NCBI RefSeq assembly: GCF_017876545.1
Contig: NZ_JAGIOD010000001.1
Span: 1,116,001-1,180,000 of the forward strand
Direction of reading: 5' to 3'
DNA length: 64,000 nucleotides
Source: Brachybacterium sacelli
GTDB taxonomy: Bacteria > Actinomycetota > Actinomycetes > Actinomycetales > Dermabacteraceae
How positions within the stretch are numbered: position 1 is the first letter of the stretch; the number at the start of each line of letters is the position of its first letter. The notes under the pieces are model-generated. The model made no database searches. It was not told the DNA's origin and saw nothing but the letters and a program-made list of their open reading frames with translations. The position numbers and the translations under genes are program-made. Of this stretch, positions 42,761-50,755 are shown in pieces.

Positions 42761-44401
42761 ATGAATTCCTGGACCACCACCACCCGGCGCGGTCTCGTCA
42801 AGGGCGGCCTCGGCCTCGGCGCGGCCGCCGGGCTCGGCTCGCTGGGCCTTTCCTCCTGCAGCAACGAAGGGCGAGGCGGTGCCGAGCTCGGCGACAACTC
42901 GAACGTCACGCGACCGGATTACGTCCCCTTCGAGGGCGTCACCCTCGACCTCGAGGGGGACGACGAGATGGGCATCAGCGGCGCGATGCTCAACTACCCG
43001 GAGGACCCGCAGCCGGTCCATGAGGGCACGCCCGGGGACGGGGAGGACATCGGATTCTTCGTCCCCACCAACACCCCTGCGCCCCCGGGGCATGACAGCA
43101 ACGCCTACTGGCAGGAATTCGACGAACGCCTCGGATCCCGGACCGCGATCTCCGTGGTGCCGACCGGCGACTTCGCCGACCGCTTCAACACCACCATCGC
43201 AGGCGATCGTCTTCCCGACATCTTCTCGTTCTTCCCCGGCGACGTGCCGAGCCTCCCCTCGATGCTCGCCGAGCGAGCCGCGGATCTCACCGACCTGCTC
43301 TCCGGGAGCGCGGTCGCGGACTATCCCTTCCTCGCGAACGTGCCGCCGAAGTCCTGGGACGCCTGCATCTACGGCGGGAAGATCTACAGCATCCCGGTGC
43401 CCCGCGGCGTCGTGCAGACCTCTGTGCTGTTCGCGCGCCAGGATCTCCTGGAGTCGGAGGGCCTCGAGGTCGACGTGAGCTCCCTGGAGACCTTCCTCGA
43501 CTCGTGCAGGGAGTTGACCGGCGGGAACAGGTGGGCGCTCCCGCACGTCCCGCTCGGATTCCTTCGTCAGATGTTCGAGATCCCGAACGGATGGTCCGGG
43601 GACGCGGACGGTCTCACCAGCGCCAACGAGCACGAACGCCAGGAGGACGCCCTGGAGGCGGGCCGACGGATCGTCAAGGAGGGACTGGCCCACCCCGACT
43701 CCTTCTCCGTCGATCAGCCCAAGCGGAAGACCTGGGTCGCGGCCGGCACCACCCCCTTGATCTTCGACACGATGTCCGCCTGGCCGGACTTCGGGAACTT
43801 CGCCCTCCCGGACGGCTTCCGTCTCGAAGTGCTCCAGCCGCCGCTGGCAGAGGGAGGCGGAGTCGCCCCGGTGCACATGGGGCCGTCGACCCACAACATC
43901 ACCTCGATCAGCAAGAAGTCCGAGGACCGCGCGGCCGCCCTCCTCGAGGTCCTCAACTACATCGCGGCACCCTTCGGGACCGCCGAGCATCTGTTCCTGT
44001 CGTACGGCGTGGAGGGAGTGCACCACGAGCTCGACGGCACGAACCCGGTGGTGACCGAGAAGGGACGCAGCGAGCTGCAGCTGAGTCAGAAGTACATGGC
44101 GCAGGGTCCGTGGGTCCACTTCAATGCGAAGGACTCCGCGGTCTCCCAGGCGCAGTACGACGCCTCGATGGAACTGGGCCCGACTGCCACGCACGATCCC
44201 GTCGAGGGCCTCTTCAGCGAGACCCAGAGCCGTCGAGGCAGACAGATCGGCACCACCCTCAGTGACCTGGAGACGGACATCCTCCAGGGCCGCAAGCCGG
44301 TCAGCGACTGGGCGAAAGGCGTGGAGACCTGGAAGAAGGGTGGTGGGGACGACATCCGCGACGAGTACCAGCAGGCGCTCGCCGAGAAGGCCGGCGGCTG
44401 A
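42761..44401 (+). CDS. Large substrate-binding lipoprotein of the LplA type, copy 1
   Basis: 546 residues. Twin-Arg signal (TTRRGLVKGGLGLG) and lipobox SLGLSSC (Cys near 33). A long acidic region precedes the binding domain (IGFFVPTNTPAPPG, AISVVPTGDFADRF, DIFSFFPGDVP). Such 540-560 residue proteins serve LplBC-type permeases. AGGAGC precedes the ATG. The adjacent copy at 44507 is closely similar along its whole length, including the SD region. Confidence 0.93.
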   Translation: MNSWTTTTRRGLVKGGLGLGAAAGLGSLGLSSCSNEGRGGAELGDNSNVTRPDYVPFEGVTLDLEGDDEMGISGAMLNYPEDPQPVHEGTPGDGEDIGFFVPTNTPAPPGHDSNAYWQEFDERLGSRTAISVVPTGDFADRFNTTIAGDRLPDIFSFFPGDVPSLPSMLAERAADLTDLLSGSAVADYPFLANVPPKSWDACIYGGKIYSIPVPRGVVQTSVLFARQDLLESEGLEVDVSSLETFLDSCRELTGGNRWALPHVPLGFLRQMFEIPNGWSGDADGLTSANEHERQEDALEAGRRIVKEGLAHPDSFSVDQPKRKTWVAAGTTPLIFDTMSAWPDFGNFALPDGFRLEVLQPPLAEGGGVAPVHMGPSTHNITSISKKSEDRAAALLEVLNYIAAPFGTAEHLFLSYGVEGVHHELDGTNPVVTEKGRSELQLSQKYMAQGPWVHFNAKDSAVSQAQYDASMELGPTATHDPVEGLFSETQSRRGRQIGTTLSDLETDILQGRKPVSDWAKGVETWKKGGGDDIRDEYQQALAEKAGG

Positions 44402-44406
44402 CCGAC

Positions 44407-44456
44407 GGCGCGGAGAAGGGAGCGGACTCCGCGCCCACGGGGGAGTGCTCTCCCGT
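44407..44456 (+). promoter_or_regulatory. Two stem-loops between the tandem binding-protein genes
   Basis: GGCGCGGAG/CTCCGCGCC (44407-44415 with 44427-44435, 11-nt loop) and a second G-rich hairpin (ACGGGGGAG with CTCCCGT, ending 44456). They could act as a partial terminator or an RNA-processing or stabilising element that sets different levels of the two proteins. Confidence 0.5.
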
Positions 44457-44506
44457 CTCGATGATGCCGTTCCGCCACCCCACGGAAGAGCGAAGGAGCA
44501 GTCGTC

Positions 44507-46156
44507 ATGACCTCGTCCACCACCACATCAGGAATCTCCCGACGGCGCGTCGTCCACGGGGGAGTCGGGCTAACGGCCGCCGCGGGCCTCGGTCCCCTGG
44601 GCCTCGCAGCCTGCAGCAACGAGGGCCGTGGAGGCGCAGAGCTCGGCGACAACGCGGACGTCACCCGACCCGACCACCTTCCCTTCGAGGGGGTCACCCT
44701 CGACCTCGAGGGGGATGACGAGGCGGGCATCAGCGGGGCGATGCTGGACTATCCCGCCGATCCCGAGTCGGTCGTCGACGGCCCGCCCGGTGACGGCGAG
44801 GACGTCGGATTCTTCGTGATGACCAATACGCCGGCACCCCCGGGGCGCAGCTCGAACGTGTTCTGGCAGGAGCTCGAGGACCGCCTGGGAGCCTCCACCG
44901 CGATCTCCGTGGTGCCGACCGGCGACTTCGCCGACCGCTTCACCACTACGGTGGCGGGCGATCGACTGCCCGACGTGTTCTCGTTCTTCCCCGGTGACGT
45001 CCCTGGTCTGCCGTCGATGCTGTCCGAGCGCGCGGCGGACCTGACCGACCTGCTCTCGGGTGGCGCGGTCGCGGAGTACCCGTTCCTGGCGAATGTGCCC
45101 CCGAGGTGCTGGGACTCGAGCATCTACGGCGGGCGGATCTATTCGGTCCCGATCCCGCGCGGGATCGTGCAGAGCACGGTGCTGTACGCCCGCCAGGACC
45201 TGGTGAAGGGCGAAGGGCTCGAGGTCGACGTGACCTCCCTGGAGGATTTCCACGAGTCATGCAGGGAGCTGACCGGTGGGAACCGCTGGGCACTCCCGCT
45301 GGTGCCGACCGGATTCCTGCGCCAGATGTTCGAGATCCCCAATGTGTGGTCCGGGGACGCCGACGCTCTGGTCAGCGCATTCGAGCACGAACGCCAGGAG
45401 GATGCGCTGGAGGCAGGCAGGAAGCTGGTCGAGGACGGTCTCGTCCATCCGGACGCCTTCACCGCGAACATCCCGCAGCGGAAGACGTGGGTGGTCGGTG
45501 GCACCTGCGCCCTCTTCTGGGGGACCCTCTCGGGGTGGCCCGACTTCGGCAACTTCCCGCTCCCGGACGGTTTCCGGCTGCGGGTGCTCCGGCCGCCGCT
45601 GGCGGAGGGGGGCGGGGCGGCGCCCGTGCACATGGGGGCGGCGACCCACAGCATCACCTCGATCAGCAAGAAGTCCGAGGATCGTGCGGCTGCTCTGCTC
45701 GAGGTGCTGAACTATTTCGCGGCACCCTTCGGATCCGCCGAGTACCTGTTTAACTCGTACGGCCTGGAGGGTGTCCACCACGAGCTCGACGGCACGAACC
45801 CGATCCTCACGGAGAAGGGCCGCCGCGAGCTGCAACTGGGGCAGAAGTACATCGCGCAGGGCCCTTGGGTCCATTTCAACCCGAGCGATTCCGAGGTCAC
45901 CCAGGCGATGTACGACGTCACGCAGGAGCTGGCCCCGACGATCACGCACAATCCCGTCGAGGGTCTCTACAGCGAGACCCAGAGCCGCAAGGGCAAGCAG
46001 ATCGGCACCGCCCTCGCAGACCTCGAGACGGACATCCTCCAGGGCCGCGAACCGGTGAGCTCCTGGGCGGACGGCGTGGCGACCTGGAAGAAGGGTGGTG
46101 GCGACGCCATGCGCGACGAGTACCAGCAGGCGCTCGCCGAGAAGGCCGACGGCTGA
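44507..46156 (+). CDS. Large substrate-binding lipoprotein of the LplA type, copy 2
   Basis: 549 residues, twin-Arg (SRRRVVHGGVGL) and lipobox GPLGLAAC. It parallels copy 1 almost position by position from CSNEGRGGAELGDN to the end (LETDILQGREPVSSWADGVATWKKGGGDAMRDEYQQALAEKA), with scattered substitutions and differences mostly in the ligand-binding part. The SD context (GCGAAGGAGCAGT) is also shared. This is a tandem duplication with divergence, and suggests two related ligands for one permease pair. Confidence 0.93.
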   Translation: MTSSTTTSGISRRRVVHGGVGLTAAAGLGPLGLAACSNEGRGGAELGDNADVTRPDHLPFEGVTLDLEGDDEAGISGAMLDYPADPESVVDGPPGDGEDVGFFVMTNTPAPPGRSSNVFWQELEDRLGASTAISVVPTGDFADRFTTTVAGDRLPDVFSFFPGDVPGLPSMLSERAADLTDLLSGGAVAEYPFLANVPPRCWDSSIYGGRIYSVPIPRGIVQSTVLYARQDLVKGEGLEVDVTSLEDFHESCRELTGGNRWALPLVPTGFLRQMFEIPNVWSGDADALVSAFEHERQEDALEAGRKLVEDGLVHPDAFTANIPQRKTWVVGGTCALFWGTLSGWPDFGNFPLPDGFRLRVLRPPLAEGGGAAPVHMGAATHSITSISKKSEDRAAALLEVLNYFAAPFGSAEYLFNSYGLEGVHHELDGTNPILTEKGRRELQLGQKYIAQGPWVHFNPSDSEVTQAMYDVTQELAPTITHNPVEGLYSETQSRKGKQIGTALADLETDILQGREPVSSWADGVATWKKGGGDAMRDEYQQALAEKADG

Positions 46157-46262
46157 CCGATCCCGCGAGCGGCGGAGGAGCATGCCCCATCGGTCATCAC
46201 GAGACCCACGACCGAATACCCACCGCACTCGCCGCATCCCGCACCTGAACGAGGAGGACCGC

Positions 46263-47537
46263 TTGCGACCGCACATCATCTACCTGAACTCCCACGACAC
46301 GGGGCGCTACGTGAGGCCCTACGGGTATCCGGTGGCAACGCCGCGCCTGCAGCAGTTCGCGGAGGAGGGCGTGGTCTTCCGGCGTGCCTTCTCCGCGTCG
46401 CCGACCTGTTCGCCGAGCCGAGCGGCGCTGTTGACCGGCCGGTACCCGCACGAGGTCGGGATGCTGGGACTGAGCCATCGCGGCTTCTCGCTGACCGATC
46501 CCCACCAGCATCTCGGTCACGTCCTGCAGTCGGCCGGCTACCGCACCGTGCTCGCGGGATTGCAGCACGTCGCCGAGGACCCGGAGGAACTCGGCTATGA
46601 CGAAGTCCTTCCCGTCTCGAGTCACGCGGCAGCCGACGTCGCACCGGCGGCCGCGGACTTCGTGGCGGGGGAGCACGAGCAGCCGTTCTATCTCGAGGTC
46701 GGATTCTTCGAGACCCATCGCCCCTATCCGGCTCCGGGACCGCAGGACGACTCCCGGTATCTCCAGCCGCCGTCCCCCGTGCCGGATGCGCCGGAGACCC
46801 GCGAGGACATGGCGGGATACTCGGCCAGCGCCCGCCGATTCGACGACGCGGTCGGCCAGGTGCTCGACGCGGTGGAGGAGGCGGGCATCGCGGAGCACAC
46901 GCTCGTCATCTGCACCACCGATCACGGCCTGGCCTTCCCGTCCATGAAGTGCACGCTCTTTGACGACGGCATCGGCGTGATGCTGATGATGCGCGGCCCG
47001 GGCGGCTTCACCGGCGGCGTGGTCAGCGATGCTCTGGTCACCCAGCTCGACCTGTTCCCCACGGTCTGCGAGATCACGGGCGCCGTCCCGTCGGACGGTC
47101 TGCGTGGGCGGTCGCTGCTGCCGCTGATGGGTGGCAGCGAGGAGACGCTGCACGACGCCGTCCATGCCGAGCTCACCTACCACGTGGACTACCAGCCGCA
47201 GCGCTGCGTCCGCACCGATCGGTACAAGTACATCCGTTCGTTCCGGGAGCTCGACCACCGGATCCTCGAGCACACCGATGCCGGCGCCAGCAAGCAGTAC
47301 CTCACCGCCCGCGGGTGGGGTGACCAGGAGCAGGAAGCGGAGATGCTGTTCGACGTCTTGCTCGACCCGCACGAGGCGCACAATCTCCTCGCCGACCCCG
47401 GGCATTCGGACACGGTGACGGACATGCGGGCCCGCATGGACTCGTGGATGCGCGAGACCGACGATCCGCTGCTGCGCGGACCGGTGCCCGCTCCACCGGG
47501 GGCGAACGTCAAAGGAGCGGAAGGCTTCGGAGCGTGA
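46263..47537 (+). CDS. Cytoplasmic formylglycine-dependent sulfatase, heparan N-sulfatase-like
   Basis: 424 residues from TTG at 46263, which has AGGAGG 5 nt upstream; an in-frame start farther left would run into the binding-protein gene. SPTCSPSRAALLTGR holds the CxPxR site (Cys49); CTTDHGLAFP is a metal block; HEVGMLGLSHRGF resembles the N-sulfoglucosamine sulfohydrolase group, so glycosaminoglycan-like substrates are possible (weak inference). No signal peptide. It lies 106 nt after the second binding protein gene and belongs to the same transport operon. Confidence 0.9.
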   Translation: MRPHIIYLNSHDTGRYVRPYGYPVATPRLQQFAEEGVVFRRAFSASPTCSPSRAALLTGRYPHEVGMLGLSHRGFSLTDPHQHLGHVLQSAGYRTVLAGLQHVAEDPEELGYDEVLPVSSHAAADVAPAAADFVAGEHEQPFYLEVGFFETHRPYPAPGPQDDSRYLQPPSPVPDAPETREDMAGYSASARRFDDAVGQVLDAVEEAGIAEHTLVICTTDHGLAFPSMKCTLFDDGIGVMLMMRGPGGFTGGVVSDALVTQLDLFPTVCEITGAVPSDGLRGRSLLPLMGGSEETLHDAVHAELTYHVDYQPQRCVRTDRYKYIRSFRELDHRILEHTDAGASKQYLTARGWGDQEQEAEMLFDVLLDPHEAHNLLADPGHSDTVTDMRARMDSWMRETDDPLLRGPVPAPPGANVKGAEGFGA

Positions 47538-47547
47538 GTGCCCGCCG

Positions 47548-47553
47548 TAGGGT
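47548..47553 (+). promoter_or_regulatory. -10 box of the serine hydrolase gene
   Basis: TAGGGT, 6 nt before the ATG at 47560; leaderless layout. It lies just after the sulfatase stop, so the hydrolase may have its own promoter. Confidence 0.5.
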
Positions 47554-47559
47554 CTTCCC

Positions 47560-48495
47560 ATGACCTCTGCCGAAGCCGTCAGCGCCCTTCCCGATCACCT
47601 GCTGCTGCTCCCGCTGCGCCAGCGGATCTCCGAACGTGCCCTGGGCGTGCGGGCGATCCACGTGCACCGCCGCGGCCGCGAGGACGTCTCCCACCGTGTC
47701 GTCGAGGACACGGCCGAGAACATCTACTCCTGCTCCAAGACGGTCACCGCGCTCGCCGTGGGCATCGCCGGGGCCGAGGGTCTGCTCGACGTCGAGGATC
47801 GCCTCGTGGACCACCTGCCCGCACCGGCCGGCGGGTACGGCCGCGGCATCGACCACGTGCGGCTGCGCCACCTGCTGACCATGACCTCGGGCTCGCCCGT
47901 CCTGGGGTTCCTCGAGGAACAGCGCGACCACGAGGACCTCGCGGCGCTGATCCTCGGCACCGAGCTGATCGCCGCCCCGGGCCAGCGGTGGGAGTACTCC
48001 AACGGCTCGATCTACCTGCTCTCGCGGGTGATCACCGAGCGCACCGGGCAGAGCATGCGGGACTGGCTGATGCCCCGCCTGTTCGAGCCGCTGGGCATCC
48101 TGAACCCGCAGTGGCACACCACGCGCGACGGTCACAGCTGGGGCGCCACCGCCCTGCACCTGAAGTCCTGGCAGCTGGCGCGCATCGGCCGCCTCCTGCT
48201 GCAGCGCGGCGAGCACGAGGGCACGCAGCTGATCCCCGCCGCCTGGATCGACGCGATGCACGGCGCGGAAGCCTGGGTGGCCACCGGTGACGCAGAACCT
48301 GAGAGCCTCCATTACGGCTATGGGGTCTGGCAGTGCTCACCGGAGGGCGCCTGGCGGGCCGACGGGGCCTACGGCCAGCTGATCATCGTGCTGCCCCAGC
48401 AGGACACGGTCGTCACGATCACCTCGCACCTCGAGGGCCGCGGCGGCGCCGAGATCCTCCGTGCGGTGTGGGAGGAGCTGCTGCCACTCCTGTGA
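47560..48495 (+). CDS. Class C beta-lactamase-like serine hydrolase
   Basis: 311 residues, no signal peptide. SxxK motif: ENIYSCSKTVTALAVG with Ser57 and Lys60; YxN motif in RWEYSNGSIYLL. The third KTG-like box is replaced by a less clear HYGYGVW block. Family includes esterases, peptidases and penicillin-binding-like proteins. Cytoplasmic location and position at the end of the sulfatase module suggest an esterase or deacylase acting on the imported sugar, but this is inference. Confidence 0.82.
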   Translation: MTSAEAVSALPDHLLLLPLRQRISERALGVRAIHVHRRGREDVSHRVVEDTAENIYSCSKTVTALAVGIAGAEGLLDVEDRLVDHLPAPAGGYGRGIDHVRLRHLLTMTSGSPVLGFLEEQRDHEDLAALILGTELIAAPGQRWEYSNGSIYLLSRVITERTGQSMRDWLMPRLFEPLGILNPQWHTTRDGHSWGATALHLKSWQLARIGRLLLQRGEHEGTQLIPAAWIDAMHGAEAWVATGDAEPESLHYGYGVWQCSPEGAWRADGAYGQLIIVLPQQDTVVTITSHLEGRGGAEILRAVWEELLPLL

Positions 48496-48787
48496 CGGTC
48501 GGGCACTGCGAAGGGCAGGGGACTCTCAGCGTCTGTCTGATTGCCTTCGGATCCCCGGTTCAGCCAGTCGCGGCCCGCGGTGGTACTGAGGAAGCGGACC
48601 AGGTCGATGACTCGGGCGCCTGGACGATCTCGGTTGCTTCCCCTGGAACTTTGGCCTCGCTCAATGCGCCGACATGCCGACACCACCAGTCACGACTTTG
48701 TCTGGGAACCGGCCCTTGCTCTCGACATGGAAATCTGGTCCAGCCTCTACTCGTGAGCTAGACGGCTACAATCTCGAGGATAATCAA
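48496..48787. other. Start of a lower-GC patch without a convincing gene
   Basis: The GC content falls visibly between about 48500 and 49250. In this part no ORF has a coding look; the frame at 48369-48686 on the minus strand covers the hydrolase end and is likely noise. Confidence 0.35.
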
Positions 48788-49006
48788 CTATGGTCGAGTC
48801 CTGGCATGCACTCGCACAATGTGGATGACTCCGAGGATCAGGGCAATCACTGCGAATACGGCCCCGATGTACACCGCGGGGGGTTCTTCAAAAACAAAGT
48901 TTGAGAGCAGGGCTAGGGCGACAAATACCAGACCCCATGTGTACGAGCCTTCACCCCCGCTGGTCGTCAGGGGAGAGTCGTCGCGTGAACTGCCATCTCT
49001 ATTCAT
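48788..49006 (-). CDS. Small two-segment membrane protein
   Basis: 72 residues: polar N-terminus, two membrane segments (GLVFVALALLSNFVF and AVYIGAVFAVIALILGVIHIV) and a basic end. ATG at 49006. It lies in AT-richer DNA with unusual codons, downstream of a broken reading frame on the same strand. No family recognised; it could be an acquired gene such as a small immunity or toxin-linked protein (speculative). Confidence 0.5.
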   Translation of the reverse strand: MNRDGSSRDDSPLTTSGGEGSYTWGLVFVALALLSNFVFEEPPAVYIGAVFAVIALILGVIHIVRVHARTRP

Positions 49007-49009
49007 TGC

Positions 49010-49192
49010 TCAGAGATCAGCCCCGAAGCATTGCTCCCCAACGCCAGTAGCTGACAGGACGTCGAGAATGGCAGCCAGAACATCACTGCCGCCGACGCTC
49101 GCGGCCTCCTCGGCGGCACACTGAATAGCAGCACTAATTACCTCTCGCGGGGTGCTCCGGTTGTCCGCGGTGAAGGTATCGAGTTGTGTGGT
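49010..49192 (-). pseudogene. Start-less open frame, possible gene remnant
   Basis: 61 codons open from 49192 to a TGA at 49010-49012, with no start codon. The peptide (ends GVGEQCFGADL) is acidic with a normal amino-acid mix and the stop lies 3 nt before the ATG of the small membrane protein, a gap like an operon junction. It may be the tail of a deleted gene. Confidence 0.3.
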
Positions 49193-49296
49193 TCACGTCA
49201 ACCCGGCCGCATGACACGCCGATCTCTTGTCGGCACGGGTGACGCATTGGCTCATGAGGACCCGGTCGTTTCAGGGATCCGTGAAGGCCCTCCCGG

Positions 49297-49302
49297 TAGC
49301 GT
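49297..49302 (+). promoter_or_regulatory. -10 box of the CNNM/CorC-like gene
   Basis: TAGCGT, 6 nt before the ATG at 49309; leaderless layout. Confidence 0.45.
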
Positions 49303-49308
49303 TGCCCC

Positions 49309-50643
49309 ATGGATCCCACCGTCCTCCTGAACCTCGCCCTCGTGCTGGTCTTCGTGCTCATCGGCGGCCTGTTCGCCGGTACGGAGATGGCGATCGTCAA
49401 CCTGCGCGAATCGCAGATCAAGCAGCTCGAGGACTCCGGCCCCCGCGGGGAGCGCACCGCCACCCTGGTGCGAGACCCCAACCAGTTCCTCTCCGCGGTG
49501 CAGATCGGCGTGACCGTCGCCGGCTTCTTCTCCTCCGCCTACGGAGCCTCCACCATCGCCCCGTCCCTGGCTCCGGCCCTGGTGGCCCTGGGGATCCCGG
49601 AGGGGACCGCCGACACCGCCGCACTGATCGGGATGACGCTGGTCATCGCCTATCTCTCCCTCGTCCTCGGCGAACTCGTCCCCAAGCGGCTCGCCATGCA
49701 GAACGCCCTGGGAATGGCGAGGGTCGTCGGCCCGCCCCTGAGCGTGTTCGGGCAGCTGATGCGCCCGGTGATCTGGCTGCTGTCGGCCTCCACCAACGTC
49801 GTGGTGCGCCTGCTGGGCGGGGACCCGCACGCGAACCGCGAGTCCGTCTCCGCCGAGGAGATCCGATCGATGGTGCGCAACTCCGAGGCCCTCGACCAGG
49901 CCGAGTCCCGGGTGCTGGCCGACGTCTTCGACGCCTCCGAGCGCACCGTCGTCGAGGTGATGCGGCCCCGCCACCAGGTGCACTTCCTGGACGGCAGTGA
50001 CACCGTGGCCGACGTCCGCGAGGAGATCCGCGACACCGGCTACTCGAGGTACCCCGTCACCGGGGAGGACGTCGACGACGTGCTCGGCTTCGCGCACGTG
50101 CGCGACCTGCTGCTGGTCGATGACCCCGCCTCCACCCGCATGGCGGATCTCGCCCGCCCCATCGAGCACATCCCCGGCACCGTGGAGGTGCTGCAGGCAC
50201 TGAACCGGATGCGCGCCCACGCCAACCAGATCGCCGTGGTGGTCGACGAGTACGGCGGCACCGACGGCATCGTCACCCTCGAGGACCTGCTGGAGGAGCT
50301 GGTCGGGGAGATCTACGACGAGTTCGACCGCGAGTCCTGGCCCGCGCCCGGCGGGCTCGACCGGATCGTCGAGGCCGACGGCACGATCGACGGCGGCCTG
50401 ATCCTGCAGGAGTTCGAGGCCGCCACCGGCGTCGAGCTGCCGGACACCGGCGGCTACGAGACCGTCGGCGGCTTCGTCATGGCCCGGCTGGGCCGGATCC
50501 CCGAGGTCGGCGACGTGGTCGACGTCGAGGACGGCCGCCTCGAGGTGGTCGACGTCGACGAGCGCCGGGTCCAGACCGTGCGCTTCGTGCCCGCCCCTTC
50601 GGCCGATCAGCAGCAGGTCGAGGATCCCTCGGGCCCGAACTGA
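49309..50643 (+). CDS. CNNM/CorC-type hemolysin family protein
   Basis: 444 residues: DUF21 membrane domain (four segments, about residues 5-140), a CBS pair (about 210-330: VEVMRPRHQVHFLDGSDTV, VVVDEYGGTDGIVTLEDLLEELVGEI) and a CorC/HlyC C-terminal domain (DTGGYETVGGFVMARLGRIPEVGD). Homologues are Mg2+ (or Co2+) efflux proteins; 'hemolysin' is a historical name. The gene after it runs in the same direction 112 nt away. Confidence 0.93.
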   Translation: MDPTVLLNLALVLVFVLIGGLFAGTEMAIVNLRESQIKQLEDSGPRGERTATLVRDPNQFLSAVQIGVTVAGFFSSAYGASTIAPSLAPALVALGIPEGTADTAALIGMTLVIAYLSLVLGELVPKRLAMQNALGMARVVGPPLSVFGQLMRPVIWLLSASTNVVVRLLGGDPHANRESVSAEEIRSMVRNSEALDQAESRVLADVFDASERTVVEVMRPRHQVHFLDGSDTVADVREEIRDTGYSRYPVTGEDVDDVLGFAHVRDLLLVDDPASTRMADLARPIEHIPGTVEVLQALNRMRAHANQIAVVVDEYGGTDGIVTLEDLLEELVGEIYDEFDRESWPAPGGLDRIVEADGTIDGGLILQEFEAATGVELPDTGGYETVGGFVMARLGRIPEVGDVVDVEDGRLEVVDVDERRVQTVRFVPAPSADQQQVEDPSGPN

Positions 50644-50755
50644 CCGATCGGCTCGTGCTCCTGCACCGCAGCGCGCCCATCCGGCTAGGCTGACGGTGAC
50701 GGGCGCCGTGCCTGCGGCCGGGGCCCACCCGAACGCACCACCCAGGAGGCACCCC

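Noticed and set aside
48369..48686. 105-codon minus-strand frame over the hydrolase end
   Set aside because: Its 3' part lies opposite the serine hydrolase gene and the rest shows no coding features.
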